From: an uncultured Eubacteriales bacterium
Lineage (GTDB): Bacteria; Bacillota; Clostridia; Peptostreptococcales; Anaerovoracaceae
NCBI GenBank assembly: GCA_902786815.1
Contig: CADADV010000004.1
Coordinates: 1-64,000, forward strand
DNA: 64,000 nt
Reading direction: 5' to 3'
Shown here: positions 33,635 through 41,723 of the stretch, piece by piece
Numbering within the stretch: position 1 is the first letter of the stretch
How the letters are laid out: each line of letters starts with the position of its first letter
The notes under the pieces: generated by a model
Told to the model about the DNA's origin: nothing
The model's database searches: none
Seen by the model: only the letters and a program-made list of their open reading frames with translations
Translations under genes and position numbers: made by a program

Positions 33635-34704
33635 TACGACCTCCATTCCAGCAACGCATCGTAAACAGCAATCGCTACCGCAGCCTCAATACACGGCACC
33701 GCTCTCGGCACGATGCACGGATCATGTCTTCCCTTCACGATCAGTTCTGTGTTCTCCATCGTCTCAAGATCTACCGATTCCTGCCTGATCCCGATCGACG
33801 GTGTAGGTTTCATTGCCGTTCTCACAACGATCGGCATCCCGCTGCTGAGTCCGCCCAGGATCCCGCCGTGATGGTTGGTCCTGGTGACGATCCTGCCATC
33901 CTGAACGAGGAACGGGTCATTGTTCTCCGACCCCTTCATACCTGCCGATGCGAAACCGTTTCCGAACTCGATTCCCTTGACAGCCGGCACCGCGAAAACA
34001 GCTTGGCTGATCAAACCTTCCAGACTTCCGAATATAGGCTCTCCCACACCGACGGGCATTCCAAACACCTTGCACTCAATGACTCCGCCAATGGAATCTC
34101 CAGCGCTTCGGACCTCTTCAATGACAGCCTTCATTGTTTCTGCAGCCTCTTCCGATACTGTTGCAAAATCAATCCCTACCAGGCTGTCCGCTTCCATATA
34201 CGCATCCTTTACGTCCCCGATGCGTTCAATATGGGCTTTGACCGAAATCCCCTCTGCAGCCAGCCATTCGCAGCAAAGCGCTCCGGCAATGCAAAGCGCT
34301 GCGGTCATCCGCCCTGAGAACGGACCTCCTCCCGACGGGATTTCCCCGTATTTCACCCACGCGGGATAATCTGCGTGAGATGGTCTGGGAACGCTCTTGA
34401 TGTTCTTGTAATCAGCCGGTCTGATGTTCTTGTTGTATATCACCGCTTCGATGGTTTCCCCCGTCGTGCTCCCGTCCTTGACGCCGCTGATAAAAACAGG
34501 TTCATCCGTTTCTTTTCTCGGCGTTGACCAGGGGTTTTTGCCGGGTGCTCGTCGCGCCATGAAAGCGTCCAGAAATTCCCTGTCCACAGGCATGCCCTGT
34601 TTGATTCCGCTGATTCTCACACCGATTTTCTCTGCGTGGGATTCCCCGTAGATCTGTACTTTGATGCTTCGTCCGAATTGTATTCCGTCGTTTGCGTTCA
34701 TCAT
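33634..34704 (-). CDS. aroC: Chorismate synthase
   Basis: A 356-residue FMN-dependent enzyme that forms chorismate from EPSP. It shows the N-terminal IQFGRSIKVQIYGESHAEKIG, the RPSHADYPAWVKYG motif, SGRMTAALCIAGALC, and HHGGILGGLSSGMP. Reduced FMN is required. The start overlaps the aroA stop by 4 bases (ATGA), with a second ATG directly behind it. It is part of the continuous minus-strand aro operon. Confidence 0.97.
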   Translation of the reverse strand: MMNANDGIQFGRSIKVQIYGESHAEKIGVRISGIKQGMPVDREFLDAFMARRAPGKNPWSTPRKETDEPVFISGVKDGSTTGETIEAVIYNKNIRPADYKNIKSVPRPSHADYPAWVKYGEIPSGGGPFSGRMTAALCIAGALCCEWLAAEGISVKAHIERIGDVKDAYMEADSLVGIDFATVSEEAAETMKAVIEEVRSAGDSIGGVIECKVFGMPVGVGEPIFGSLEGLISQAVFAVPAVKGIEFGNGFASAGMKGSENNDPFLVQDGRIVTRTNHHGGILGGLSSGMPIVVRTAMKPTPSIGIRQESVDLETMENTELIVKGRHDPCIVPRAVPCIEAAVAIAVYDALLEWRS

Positions 34705-35912
34705 TCTGTCAAAACCCTTCCTCCCAGGCTCTTGTAATCTTCAAAAAATCCCGGATATGATTTTCTCACCGCCTGACTGCCGATGATCTCAACGGGACCG
34801 TCACAGAGCAGTGCCCCGATGGAGGCCATCATGACGATCCGGTGATCATTGAACGAATCGATCGGCGCCAGGGGCCTGCGTTTCCTGTCTCCCGTACCAA
34901 CAATGTGGATTTCGTCTTCTGTTGCTTTTGCATTGCCTCCCAGATGATTGACTGTCGTCACCACGGATTCGATTCTGTCGCTTTCTTTCATTCTGAGTCT
35001 CTTCCCGTTGGTGATCTTCGTCAGTTCTCCGTCTTTTCTGGCCATCGCGAGGAGCGCGATCTCCGGGACCAGATCCGGCGTCTGGCCCACATCGACGATC
35101 CATTCGCCGGGTCTGCTGTATGTATCGATGAGCTCTTTTATTTTCCTGTCCCCCTGGACAGAATCCTCTTTCAGGCCAATGCAGCTGATCTTCGCTCCGA
35201 GCGCGTCTGCAACCAGCCAAAACGCACCGTTCGACCAGTCGCCTTCTATATCCTCAAGCCCGAATGAACCGAGCTCGTATTTCTGGTTCCCTTTGATTCT
35301 GAAGATGCTCTCAGTCTCACCGCAATTCGCTTCAACAATAATGTTAGCCTGTTTGAGAGCTTCCGTTGTCATCTCCACATAAGGTCTCGACTGGAGTCCG
35401 CCGCTCACACAGATCTCGCTGTCCTCATGCAGGAGCGGCAGCGCAAAAAGCAGTCCCGAAATATACTGGGAAGATACGTCGCCGGGCAGCGTGAACTTAC
35501 CGCCGCGGAGCCTCCCTGAAATATGAATCTTGCCGTTTTCTTTATCGATCGTGCATCCATGTCCACGGAGTTGTTCTTCCAGCTCCTTCAGCGGCCGGTT
35601 CATCAACCGTTCGGAGCCCTCGAGACAGGCTTCGGAAGAAAGCACAGCGCTCAACGGCAATAAAAACCGCAGGGTCGATCCGCTTTCCCTGCAGTTCAAA
35701 ACCGGCGTTCCTGCCGCATCCCGTTCTGAAACATCGCGCAGCGCGAGCAGGCATTCAGTTGTGGCTTTCAGATCCTCAGACAGATTCTCGCAGACACCCT
35801 GGATATCCAGTCCTGACAGGCAGGCACAGATCAGCAGCCTGTGAGCCGCGGATTTTGAAGGGATTGCTTTGATCGTTCCGCCTGAAGGCGGACGGGTTAT
35901 GATCGTCTTCAT
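34701..35912 (-). CDS. aroA: 3-phosphoshikimate 1-carboxyvinyltransferase (EPSP synthase)
   Basis: A 403-residue enzyme that adds the enolpyruvyl group of PEP to shikimate 3-phosphate. Motifs include PSKSAAHRLLICACLS near the N-terminus, NCRESGSTLRFLLPLSAVL, and the C-terminal LRMKESDRIESV and FNDHRIVMMASIGAL. The NCRESGSTLRF block has Glu and Ser where the common class I form has an alternate spacing, so herbicide class is not called. GAGGAG precedes the ATG; the start overlaps the aroB stop by 4 bases. Confidence 0.96.
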   Translation of the reverse strand: MKTIITRPPSGGTIKAIPSKSAAHRLLICACLSGLDIQGVCENLSEDLKATTECLLALRDVSERDAAGTPVLNCRESGSTLRFLLPLSAVLSSEACLEGSERLMNRPLKELEEQLRGHGCTIDKENGKIHISGRLRGGKFTLPGDVSSQYISGLLFALPLLHEDSEICVSGGLQSRPYVEMTTEALKQANIIVEANCGETESIFRIKGNQKYELGSFGLEDIEGDWSNGAFWLVADALGAKISCIGLKEDSVQGDRKIKELIDTYSRPGEWIVDVGQTPDLVPEIALLAMARKDGELTKITNGKRLRMKESDRIESVVTTVNHLGGNAKATEDEIHIVGTGDRKRRPLAPIDSFNDHRIVMMASIGALLCDGPVEIIGSQAVRKSYPGFFEDYKSLGGRVLTE

Positions 35913-37000
35913 AGAAACTCCTCAAGTCTTGCCATACTCATTTTTTCAATTGCGCATTTTCCGATGCGCTCCGGGATCACGACATAGATCCCGTCGTCTG
36001 TGCTTTTCTTGTCCATGGCGATGTTCTCCATCAAAGCATCCTTGTCCGGAAGATTCGCCTGATTGCTGTCTTTGCCTGTGGGCAGGCCGAAGATTTTCAG
36101 TGCCTGCTCCAGTTTTCCGGATGCTCCCGCATCACACCTGCCGGCTCGTTCGGCGGCCTGTGTCATCCTCATCATGCCGATGGCAACCGCCTCTCCGTGA
36201 TATAAACGGTAGTTTGTAGCCTTTTCCACTGCATGCCCGACTGTATGCCCGAAGTTCAAAAGCCGCCGCTTTCCTCCTTCGAATTCATCCTCAGCAACCA
36301 CATCCGCTTTGATTTCGACGCAGCGTGAAATCAGTTCCTCCAGTTCCTGCTGGATGGCGCTGCTATATTCGCCGAGGTCTTTGATCTGTTCCAGTATCTG
36401 CGGATCCTCGATCATCCCGTATTTTATGATCTCTGCGAACCCGCTGCAGTAGTCTCTCATGGGCAGTGTTCCAAACACCTCCGTGTCGATGATGACCAGT
36501 GCAGGCTGGTGAAATGCTCCTGCCAGATTCTTTCCCTGCGGAAGATCTATGGCGGTTTTACCTCCAACAGAGCTGTCCACTGCTGCCAGAATGCTCGTAG
36601 GCACCTGCACATAATCGATGCCCCGCATATATATGGCGGCAGCAAGGCCTGCCATATCCCCGGTTACTCCGCCGCCCAGGGCGATCACAAGATCTTCTCT
36701 GGTGAGTCTGCAGTCCGCAATAAATCCAAGTATATCAAATAAAGTCCTTGCGTTCTTGTTTTCCTCACCTGCCGTGAAGACAAATGTTGCCGTTTCAAAT
36801 CCTGAACGGCTGAGTGATTCTGCCAGTTGATCCCCGTAATATCCGCCGACATTGCTGTCAGTTACGATGACGGCTCTTCTTCCCGGGCGAGCCTTGGCGA
36901 TCAGTTCACCTGCATCGGCAAGCAATCCCCCGCCGATCAGCACGTCGTATTCCTTCCCTGTCCTTACCTTGATTCGTTTCATCTCTCTATTCCGGTTCAT
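35909..37000 (-). CDS. aroB: 3-dehydroquinate synthase
   Basis: A 363-residue NAD- and metal-dependent enzyme that cyclises DAHP to 3-dehydroquinate. Typical sequences are VIVTDSNVGGYYGDQL, LVIALGGGVTGDMAGLAAAIYMRGIDYVQVPTS, DSSVGGKTAIDLPQGKNLAGAFHQP and NFGHTVGHAVEKATNYRLYHGEAVAIGM, with the zinc-binding Glu and two His. Two starts are possible: 37000 (2 bases after the tyrA stop) and the sixth codon downstream at 36982, which matches family N-termini better; both have weak ribosome binding sites. Confidence 0.95.
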   Translation of the reverse strand: MNRNREMKRIKVRTGKEYDVLIGGGLLADAGELIAKARPGRRAVIVTDSNVGGYYGDQLAESLSRSGFETATFVFTAGEENKNARTLFDILGFIADCRLTREDLVIALGGGVTGDMAGLAAAIYMRGIDYVQVPTSILAAVDSSVGGKTAIDLPQGKNLAGAFHQPALVIIDTEVFGTLPMRDYCSGFAEIIKYGMIEDPQILEQIKDLGEYSSAIQQELEELISRCVEIKADVVAEDEFEGGKRRLLNFGHTVGHAVEKATNYRLYHGEAVAIGMMRMTQAAERAGRCDAGASGKLEQALKIFGLPTGKDSNQANLPDKDALMENIAMDKKSTDDGIYVVIPERIGKCAIEKMSMARLEEFL

Positions 37001-37001
37001 T

Positions 37002-37850
37002 TTAGTTTTCGCCGGTCCCGTCTATCTCAACCTTTATTCTGCTGCCTTCTGCCAGGATTTCCTCGAGCTTTTCTCTGTCGCCCCTGCGGATGCAGTCCCT
37101 GTACTCCTGCAGACTCTCAATCAGGTGATCCAGTTCCTCCGCCAGATTGTCCCCGTTGTCCAGGAACAGTTCGCTCCACATCACCTCATTCAGCCGGGCA
37201 ACCCTGGTCAGATCCCGGTAGCTTCCGGCACTGAATCCTTTGTGTTTCTTCGCTCTGGGGCTCTTCATATAGGCGTTGGATACCACATGGGCAAGCTGCG
37301 ATGTGAATGCAATCACCTGATCGTGTTTCTCAGCAGTGGTAATGCTGATGCTCCCGAACCCCGCGGGAGAAAGCATCTCCTTGATCCTGGAGAATTCATC
37401 GATATCATCGTATCTCTCCGGCACGATCACCATAGGCTGGCCGTCGAAGAGGTCTTCCCTGCTGAATTTGTATCCCGAGCTGTGTCTTCCTGCCATGGGA
37501 TGTCCCCCGACATAGGTAAAGCCATATTCTTTCGCGATCTTGAAACAGGGTTCGCACACCGAGCGCTTCACGCCGCAGCAGTCGATCACCAGTGTGTCCT
37601 TCGAAATGTATTTTGCCATTTCCTGCAAGTATTCTACCGCTGCCTGCGGATAGACGGCCAAAAGCAGGAGATCTACGTCCCCAATGTTATCTGCGGTGAG
37701 TTCCTCCTCTATGTCCTCTGCAAGCAGGGCAAGCTGTGTGATCCGGCTGTCCCTGTCGTATCCGTAGATTTTCCAGTCTTCCGACCGTTCATAGGATTTC
37801 ACAAGAGAGCCTCCTATCAGACCAAGGCCCACGACACCAAGTGTTTTCAT
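37002..37850 (-). CDS. tyrA: Prephenate dehydrogenase
   Basis: A 282-residue NAD(P)-dependent enzyme that oxidatively decarboxylates prephenate to 4-hydroxyphenylpyruvate, the tyrosine branch. The Rossmann motif GVVGLGLIGGSLVKS opens the protein, and GGHPMAGRHSSGYKFSREDLFDG contains the catalytic His. There is no fused chorismate mutase or ACT domain, unlike many TyrA proteins; mutase activity is supplied by the trifunctional gene at 32,165. GGAGGATTAAT precedes the ATG, one base after the aroF stop. Confidence 0.94.
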   Translation of the reverse strand: MKTLGVVGLGLIGGSLVKSYERSEDWKIYGYDRDSRITQLALLAEDIEEELTADNIGDVDLLLLAVYPQAAVEYLQEMAKYISKDTLVIDCCGVKRSVCEPCFKIAKEYGFTYVGGHPMAGRHSSGYKFSREDLFDGQPMVIVPERYDDIDEFSRIKEMLSPAGFGSISITTAEKHDQVIAFTSQLAHVVSNAYMKSPRAKKHKGFSAGSYRDLTRVARLNEVMWSELFLDNGDNLAEELDHLIESLQEYRDCIRRGDREKLEEILAEGSRIKVEIDGTGEN

Positions 37851-37851
37851 A

Positions 37852-38859
37852 TTAATCCTCCAACGCGATGCTTCTGATCTTCATCACTTTTTTCGCAACT
37901 GTATCGAACTGCTCCGGTGTGATAGACTGTGCCCCGTCACACAGAGCCCTTGCCGGATCGTTGTGCACCTCGATCATGACCCCGTCTGCTCCGGCAGCCG
38001 CGGCGGCCATCGCCATAGGTTCCACGTATCTGGCCCGCCCAGTGGCGTGGCTCGGATCAATGACGACAGGCAGGTGGGTCAGTTCCCGGAGTGCCGGAAT
38101 TGCCGACAGATCCAGCGTGTTCCTTGTAAACGTTTCAAATGTGCGGATGCCCCGCTCACAGAGAATGACATTTTCATTTCCTTCAGACATGATATACTCT
38201 GCGCTCATGAGCAGTTCCTTGAAAGTGTTGGCAAGTCCCCGTTTGAGGAGAATCGGTTTCCTGGTTTTGCCCACTTCTTTCAGAAGTTCGAAATTCTGCA
38301 TGTTTCTGGCGCCGATCTGGATCATGTCCACATCCTCAAACAGCGGCAGGTGGCTCGCATTCATGATTTCGGTAACGATCGGCATGCCGGTTTCCTTCTT
38401 CGCTTCTGCCAGCAGTTCCAGTCCTTCTGCCCGCATCCCCTGGAAATCATACGGTGATGTCCTTGGCTTAAATGCTCCGCCTCTCAAAATGGATGCTCCG
38501 GATGCCTTGACTGCTTTGGCGATTCCTTTGATCTGACTCTCAGATTCCACCGAACATGGTCCGGCGATCAATGCGAAATGTCCGCCACCTACCTTCACAT
38601 TTCCAACTTCTATGACCGAATTTTCAGGATGGAACTTCCTGTTTGCCTTCTTGAATGATTCACTGACCCTTGTGACGGATTCTACGATATCAAGAGCCAT
38701 GACCAGCTCTTCATCTACTTCTGATGTGTCTCCCACGAGCCCGAGAACTGTCTGGTACTTTCCCTTGGAGATATGGACTTGAAGACCCTGATTCTCGAAC
38801 CATTTGATCAGTTTGTCCTGTTGTTCCTTTGTCGCGTTCTGTTTCAGTACTGTAATCAT
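37852..38859 (-). CDS. aroF: 3-deoxy-7-phosphoheptulonate (DAHP) synthase, type I beta
   Basis: A 335-residue enzyme that condenses PEP and erythrose 4-phosphate, the entry step to aromatic synthesis. An N-terminal ferredoxin-like regulatory domain (about 1-75) precedes the barrel with LIAGPCSVES, RGGAFKPRTSPYDFQG, ARNMQNFELLKEVGKT-KPILLKRG and PVIDPSHATGRA. The N-terminal domain in this subfamily can bind aromatic products for feedback inhibition, which would add to the leader-peptide control at 39,799-39,957. GGAGC-type site upstream of the ATG. Confidence 0.95.
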   Translation of the reverse strand: MITVLKQNATKEQQDKLIKWFENQGLQVHISKGKYQTVLGLVGDTSEVDEELVMALDIVESVTRVSESFKKANRKFHPENSVIEVGNVKVGGGHFALIAGPCSVESESQIKGIAKAVKASGASILRGGAFKPRTSPYDFQGMRAEGLELLAEAKKETGMPIVTEIMNASHLPLFEDVDMIQIGARNMQNFELLKEVGKTRKPILLKRGLANTFKELLMSAEYIMSEGNENVILCERGIRTFETFTRNTLDLSAIPALRELTHLPVVIDPSHATGRARYVEPMAMAAAAAGADGVMIEVHNDPARALCDGAQSITPEQFDTVAKKVMKIRSIALED

Positions 38860-38890
38860 TTTTATCCTGCTCCCTATCTATATTGTTTCG

Positions 38891-39769
38891 CTATATTTTC
38901 TCGCTGTAGCTTCCCAGATACTCCATTCTATCACATAAACCGTCCACTCTTTCAATCACGTCTATAAAATCTTCTCGGTAGACGGAACTTTCGAAGTCAA
39001 AATAGAACATGAATTCGAACTCTGTGTTCGGTAAAGGCCTGCTTTCAAGCTTAGTAAGGTTGTATCCTGCCTCTGCAAACTCCTTGATGACAGCGTAGAG
39101 ACTCCCTGCCTTGTGCGGAAGGACTGCCATCAAACTGGTCCTGTCTGAGCCCGGGTATATTTCCAGCTCCTTGCTGATGCAGATAAATCTGGTGTAATTA
39201 CTGTCGTTATCCTGAATGTTCCTGTCCAGCAATTCAAGCCCGTACAATGCGCCGCATTCTCTTGATGCGATCGCTGCCTTCCCTCCGCTGTCAGATTCAG
39301 CCACTAGCTTTGCCGCTGCCGCTGTGTTTGAACATATGATGCGTTCCGCCCCGGGATAATGGTCCAGGTACTTTTCACATTGTGCCAGTGCCTGTTCATG
39401 GGAGTATACCTCGCTGATATCTTCTCTGCGCGTCCCGCTTTTGACCAGCATGCTGTGATCTATTTTGACCCTCACGCTTCGCACGATATAGAATCTATGC
39501 TCTTTCATCAAATCGTAAATCTGATTGACCGATCCGGCGGTGCTGTTTTCTATCGGCAGGATCCCATATCTGCAAAGGCCTTTTTCGATTGCACTGAAGA
39601 CCCCTTCGAAATTCTTAAAGAACAGTATGCTTGGGTTCCTGAAGATCCTGTTTGCAGCCTCCTGGGAATAGGACCCCTCTGTTCCCTGACACGCAACATT
39701 TGAACCATCCTCAAGGAGCCTGGGTGAGTTCTCGATTGCTTCTTCAATGTGCATTCTGATATTTTCCAT
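38891..39769 (-). CDS. pheA: Prephenate dehydratase
   Basis: A 292-residue enzyme that converts prephenate to phenylpyruvate, the phenylalanine branch. The catalytic domain carries ACQGTEGSYSQEAANRIF, YGILPIENSTAGSVNQIYDLM and SNYTRFICISKE; a C-terminal ACT domain (TSLMAVLPHKAGSLYAVIKEFAEAGYNLTKLESRP) binds Phe for feedback control. No chorismate mutase is fused here. It is the first enzyme gene after the leader peptide and terminator, with AGGAGGCGG 8 bases before the ATG. Confidence 0.95.
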   Translation of the reverse strand: MENIRMHIEEAIENSPRLLEDGSNVACQGTEGSYSQEAANRIFRNPSILFFKNFEGVFSAIEKGLCRYGILPIENSTAGSVNQIYDLMKEHRFYIVRSVRVKIDHSMLVKSGTRREDISEVYSHEQALAQCEKYLDHYPGAERIICSNTAAAAKLVAESDSGGKAAIASRECGALYGLELLDRNIQDNDSNYTRFICISKELEIYPGSDRTSLMAVLPHKAGSLYAVIKEFAEAGYNLTKLESRPLPNTEFEFMFYFDFESSVYREDFIDVIERVDGLCDRMEYLGSYSEKI

Positions 39770-39798
39770 TTGATCCGCCTCCTGTTAAAAACGAAAAA

Positions 39799-39827
39799 AC
39801 ATGGTGTCTGCCGGGCAAACACCATGT
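39799..39827 (-). terminator. Attenuator terminator upstream of pheA
   Basis: A perfect 9-bp stem (ACATGGTGT / ACACCATGT on the minus strand, 39819-39827 with 39799-39807) is followed by a T6 tract and then by the pheA ribosome binding site. It lies between the Phe/Tyr-rich leader peptide and pheA. A competing pairing is possible between GGTAAAC just after the leader stop codon (39870-39876) and GTTTGCC in the loop (39814-39820). Confidence 0.88.
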
Positions 39828-39876
39828 TATCAACCTTTGTTATCTATCTAACCCAGATCACCAACAATCGTTTACC

Positions 39877-39957
39877 TCAGCACAAATCACCAGCGCTATA
39901 ATAAAAGCCCTGGAACGTAAAGCCGAAGTATGCTGTTGTCAGTTCTCTTCTGATCAT
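39877..39957 (-). CDS. pheL: Aromatic leader peptide of the phe/aro operon
   Basis: A 26-codon ORF with a strong GAGGAG site 6 bases before its ATG at 39957. Residues 10-20 read YFGFTFQGFYY: four Phe and three Tyr among eleven codons. It lies between a promoter (39984-40011) and the terminator at 39799-39827, directly ahead of pheA, the classic arrangement for ribosome-mediated attenuation. When Phe- or Tyr-tRNA runs short, ribosomes would stall here and allow read-through into pheA-aroF-tyrA-aroB-aroA-aroC-fusion. The symbol is given by analogy to enteric pheL; the mechanism is inferred from layout and composition. Confidence 0.85.
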   Translation of the reverse strand: MIRRELTTAYFGFTFQGFYYSAGDLC

Positions 39958-39983
39958 TTTCTTCTCCTCAAATAACTGTAACC

Positions 39984-40011
39984 ATTTTATACCTTACTGT
40001 GTAAAAGTCAA
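39984..40011 (-). promoter_or_regulatory. Promoter of the aromatic operon leader
   Basis: On the minus strand TTGACT (40006-40011) and TAAAAT (39984-39989) are spaced by 16 bases. The transcript would start about 20 bases before the leader-peptide ATG. Confidence 0.65.
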
Positions 40012-40025
40012 GATGATTTCTTTGA

Positions 40026-40856
40026 TTATCTATGTGCTCTTTCTTTATCAACACTCCACTTATCGTTCCAGATCGCATGTATCTCTGCTCTCTTTGCGGG
40101 GCGGAGAAGATACAGTCCCCAAATGCCGGCTATTACGTCAACTAATACTGCAAGCATCAATGCGCTCGTAGCTATTTCATTGGCCATGATTCCGTTTACC
40201 AATGAAGGGTCCGTTGTAAAGCACATATAGTCATATATACCGTGCATGAAGATCGGAATCAATATGTTTCCGGTCCTGAGATATGCAGCTATAAAAAATA
40301 TTCCTGCGAAGATCGTGGCGATGCCCTGCGCAATTCCCATCTGGATGCTCGCACCGTTCGCAATGTTTCCAATGTGCATAAGACCGAATACCAGGGCTGA
40401 TAGGAGCACAAGAATGCCCACTCTTTTTTCGCTCTTGAAATATCTCATTCCGATAGGAACAGTAACTCCTCGGAATATCGTCTCTTCGTAAAAACCTGCT
40501 GCAATTGCCATGGCAAAAGCTGCTATGGTAGGTTTGAAATAAAAGCCGCTGCCTGCAAGATTCACGAAATATGCTCCGAAGAACTTAAATGCAAAAGCTA
40601 ACCATACGAACGCGAGTCCTGTCGCAAGATGACTTGTCTTGAATACACCTTTGAACTCAGGAGCAAACCACCTTGTGAAGGCAAGCATAAACAGTACAGC
40701 GAGAACGCTGGATACCAGGTTAGATACTGCATCTGAAAGACCGATCAGCCCGGGTATGGATAAAACTACTAAAGCGAGAGCTGCTGCCAGGATCATAGCG
40801 ACAAGCGGCGCTTTCTCGCATAATGTGTGTTTTCTTGATTTTGCTTTCTTTCTCAT
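40026..40856 (-). CDS. CPBP-family intramembrane glutamic protease
   Basis: A 276-residue polytopic membrane protein with about eight hydrophobic segments. The motif FYEETIFRGV (EExxxR) and later GLMHIGN and FMHGIYDYM (His residues of motifs 2 and 3) define the CPBP/Abi/Rce1 family. Members cleave membrane peptides, protect from self-made bacteriocins, or act as membrane chaperones. No bacteriocin gene lies near it, so its role is unknown. AAGGAGAGG precedes the ATG. The gene is transcribed toward the aromatic-operon promoter. Confidence 0.85.
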   Translation of the reverse strand: MRKKAKSRKHTLCEKAPLVAMILAAALALVVLSIPGLIGLSDAVSNLVSSVLAVLFMLAFTRWFAPEFKGVFKTSHLATGLAFVWLAFAFKFFGAYFVNLAGSGFYFKPTIAAFAMAIAAGFYEETIFRGVTVPIGMRYFKSEKRVGILVLLSALVFGLMHIGNIANGASIQMGIAQGIATIFAGIFFIAAYLRTGNILIPIFMHGIYDYMCFTTDPSLVNGIMANEIATSALMLAVLVDVIAGIWGLYLLRPAKRAEIHAIWNDKWSVDKERAHR

Positions 40857-40928
40857 TTTGATATTTCCTCTCCTTCAAAGCAATTATACGATAAACAGCG
40901 TGCCAAATGGGCATTTTTTTGGATGTAT

Positions 40929-40944
40929 GTGGAGATGACGGGAA
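40929..40944. repeat. Direct repeat of the ssrA 3' end
   Basis: GTGGAGATGACGGGAA (40929-40944) is an exact 16-base copy of the tmRNA 3' terminal region at 41014-41029, 85 bases away. Repeats of this type mark attachment sites of elements that integrate in ssrA; here nothing large lies between the copies. The copy also forms the left arm of a hairpin ending near 40971. Confidence 0.6.
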
Positions 40945-40973
40945 CGCGTATGCTTCGCATCCGCCGTCCTCCG

Positions 40974-41012
40974 ATGAAATGAAAAACCGCCTGTTTGGCG
41001 GTTTTCATTTCA
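40974..41012 (-). terminator. Intrinsic terminator after ssrA
   Basis: A perfect 17-bp stem (40974-40990 with 40996-41012) with a 5-base loop starts directly at the tmRNA 3' CCA. A T-containing tract within the stem end lies on the minus strand. It defines the 3' side of the tmRNA precursor. Confidence 0.8.
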
Positions 41013-41368
41013 TGGTGGAGATGACGGGAATTGAACCCGTGTCCGAAAGCATTTTCACCGGAATTTCTCCGAGCGCAGTTTCCGATTTATAATTCGCCCT
41101 TCTGCCCGTCCGGAAACGAACTGACCGAAAGACTATCCCGTTAGTCCCTTATGCGGCCGGGATCACGCATAAGGTTTTCCTGCATGTTTGACGTCCGGCA
41201 CTGGGCCTGCAGGTGAACTCAGGCGGACGCGCGGGGCAGAACTAAGCTGCCAGTGCGAAATTATTGTTAGTTTTTGCGTTTATCTTTAACGGCCCTTTTT
41301 TACGAAGACTGGGCGACTTCGGCTCGCTTATCCAGTTTCCACACCCCCGTCGAAACCAGTGCATCCCC
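41012..41368 (-). ncRNA. ssrA: tmRNA (ssrA)
   Basis: A 357-nt transfer-messenger RNA. The 5' end is GGGGATGCACTGGTTTCGAC, the usual start of the tRNA-like domain; the 3' end has the T-arm GGTTCAATTCCCGTCATCTC with an encoded CCA. The resume codon GCA begins a tag read as A-K-T-N-N-N-F-A-L-A-A followed by TAG, ending in the standard ALAA protease signal. It rescues stalled ribosomes with SmpB, whose gene lies 355 bases upstream on the same strand. Confidence 0.96.
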
Positions 41369-41393
41369 ATATTTTAACGCGCTGTGCGCGGCG

Positions 41394-41723
41394 TTATCTG
41401 ATTCTGTCTTCCGACCTTTCAGCAGCTTTCTGTTCGTATTCCTCCCTGACGGCTTCGATTTCTTCTCCAAGTTCATCGATCTCGTCCCTGAGGTTCTGCA
41501 TCTTATCGCAGAACTCGATCAGCGCGCTGTCTTCCAGTTTTCCTTCCTGATACTGCTTGAAGACGTATTCCGCAAGTTTTCTCTTCGTAACGGTGTATTC
41601 ATTCTTCAACTCGCTCCGTTCGCCCTTGAGCTTGTTGATTTCTCTCATCTCATCAGCCTTATGCGCTGCGTTTGTCGCTGCCGATGTTGCTGCCTTTCCT
41701 AACTTGTCGAATAAACTCTGCAT
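41394..41723 (-). CDS. Small coiled-coil protein between smpB and ssrA
   Basis: A 109-residue soluble protein of no family I recognise. Residues about 25-100 are strongly charged and heptad-like (ADEMREINKLKGERSELKNEY ... RDEIDELGEEIEAVREEYEQKAAERSE), so a long coiled coil is expected; the N-terminus [16 protein letters not shown] is amphipathic. It overlaps smpB by the TAATG junction and has AAGGAG upstream, so it is co-translated with SmpB, and tmRNA begins 26 bases past its stop. A link to trans-translation is suggested only by position. Confidence 0.75.
   Translation of the reverse strand: MQSLFDKLGKAATSAATNAAHKADEMREINKLKGERSELKNEYTVTKRKLAEYVFKQYQEGKLEDSALIEFCDKMQNLRDEIDELGEEIEAVREEYEQKAAERSEDRIR

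Noticed and set aside
39770-40025. T-box leader upstream of pheA
   Set aside because: No T-box sequence or specifier loop was found; instead there is a translated leader ORF and a terminator.
41274-41702. Plus-strand frame over ssrA and the coiled-coil gene
   Set aside because: It overlaps tmRNA and a co-translated gene on the other strand and has no support.
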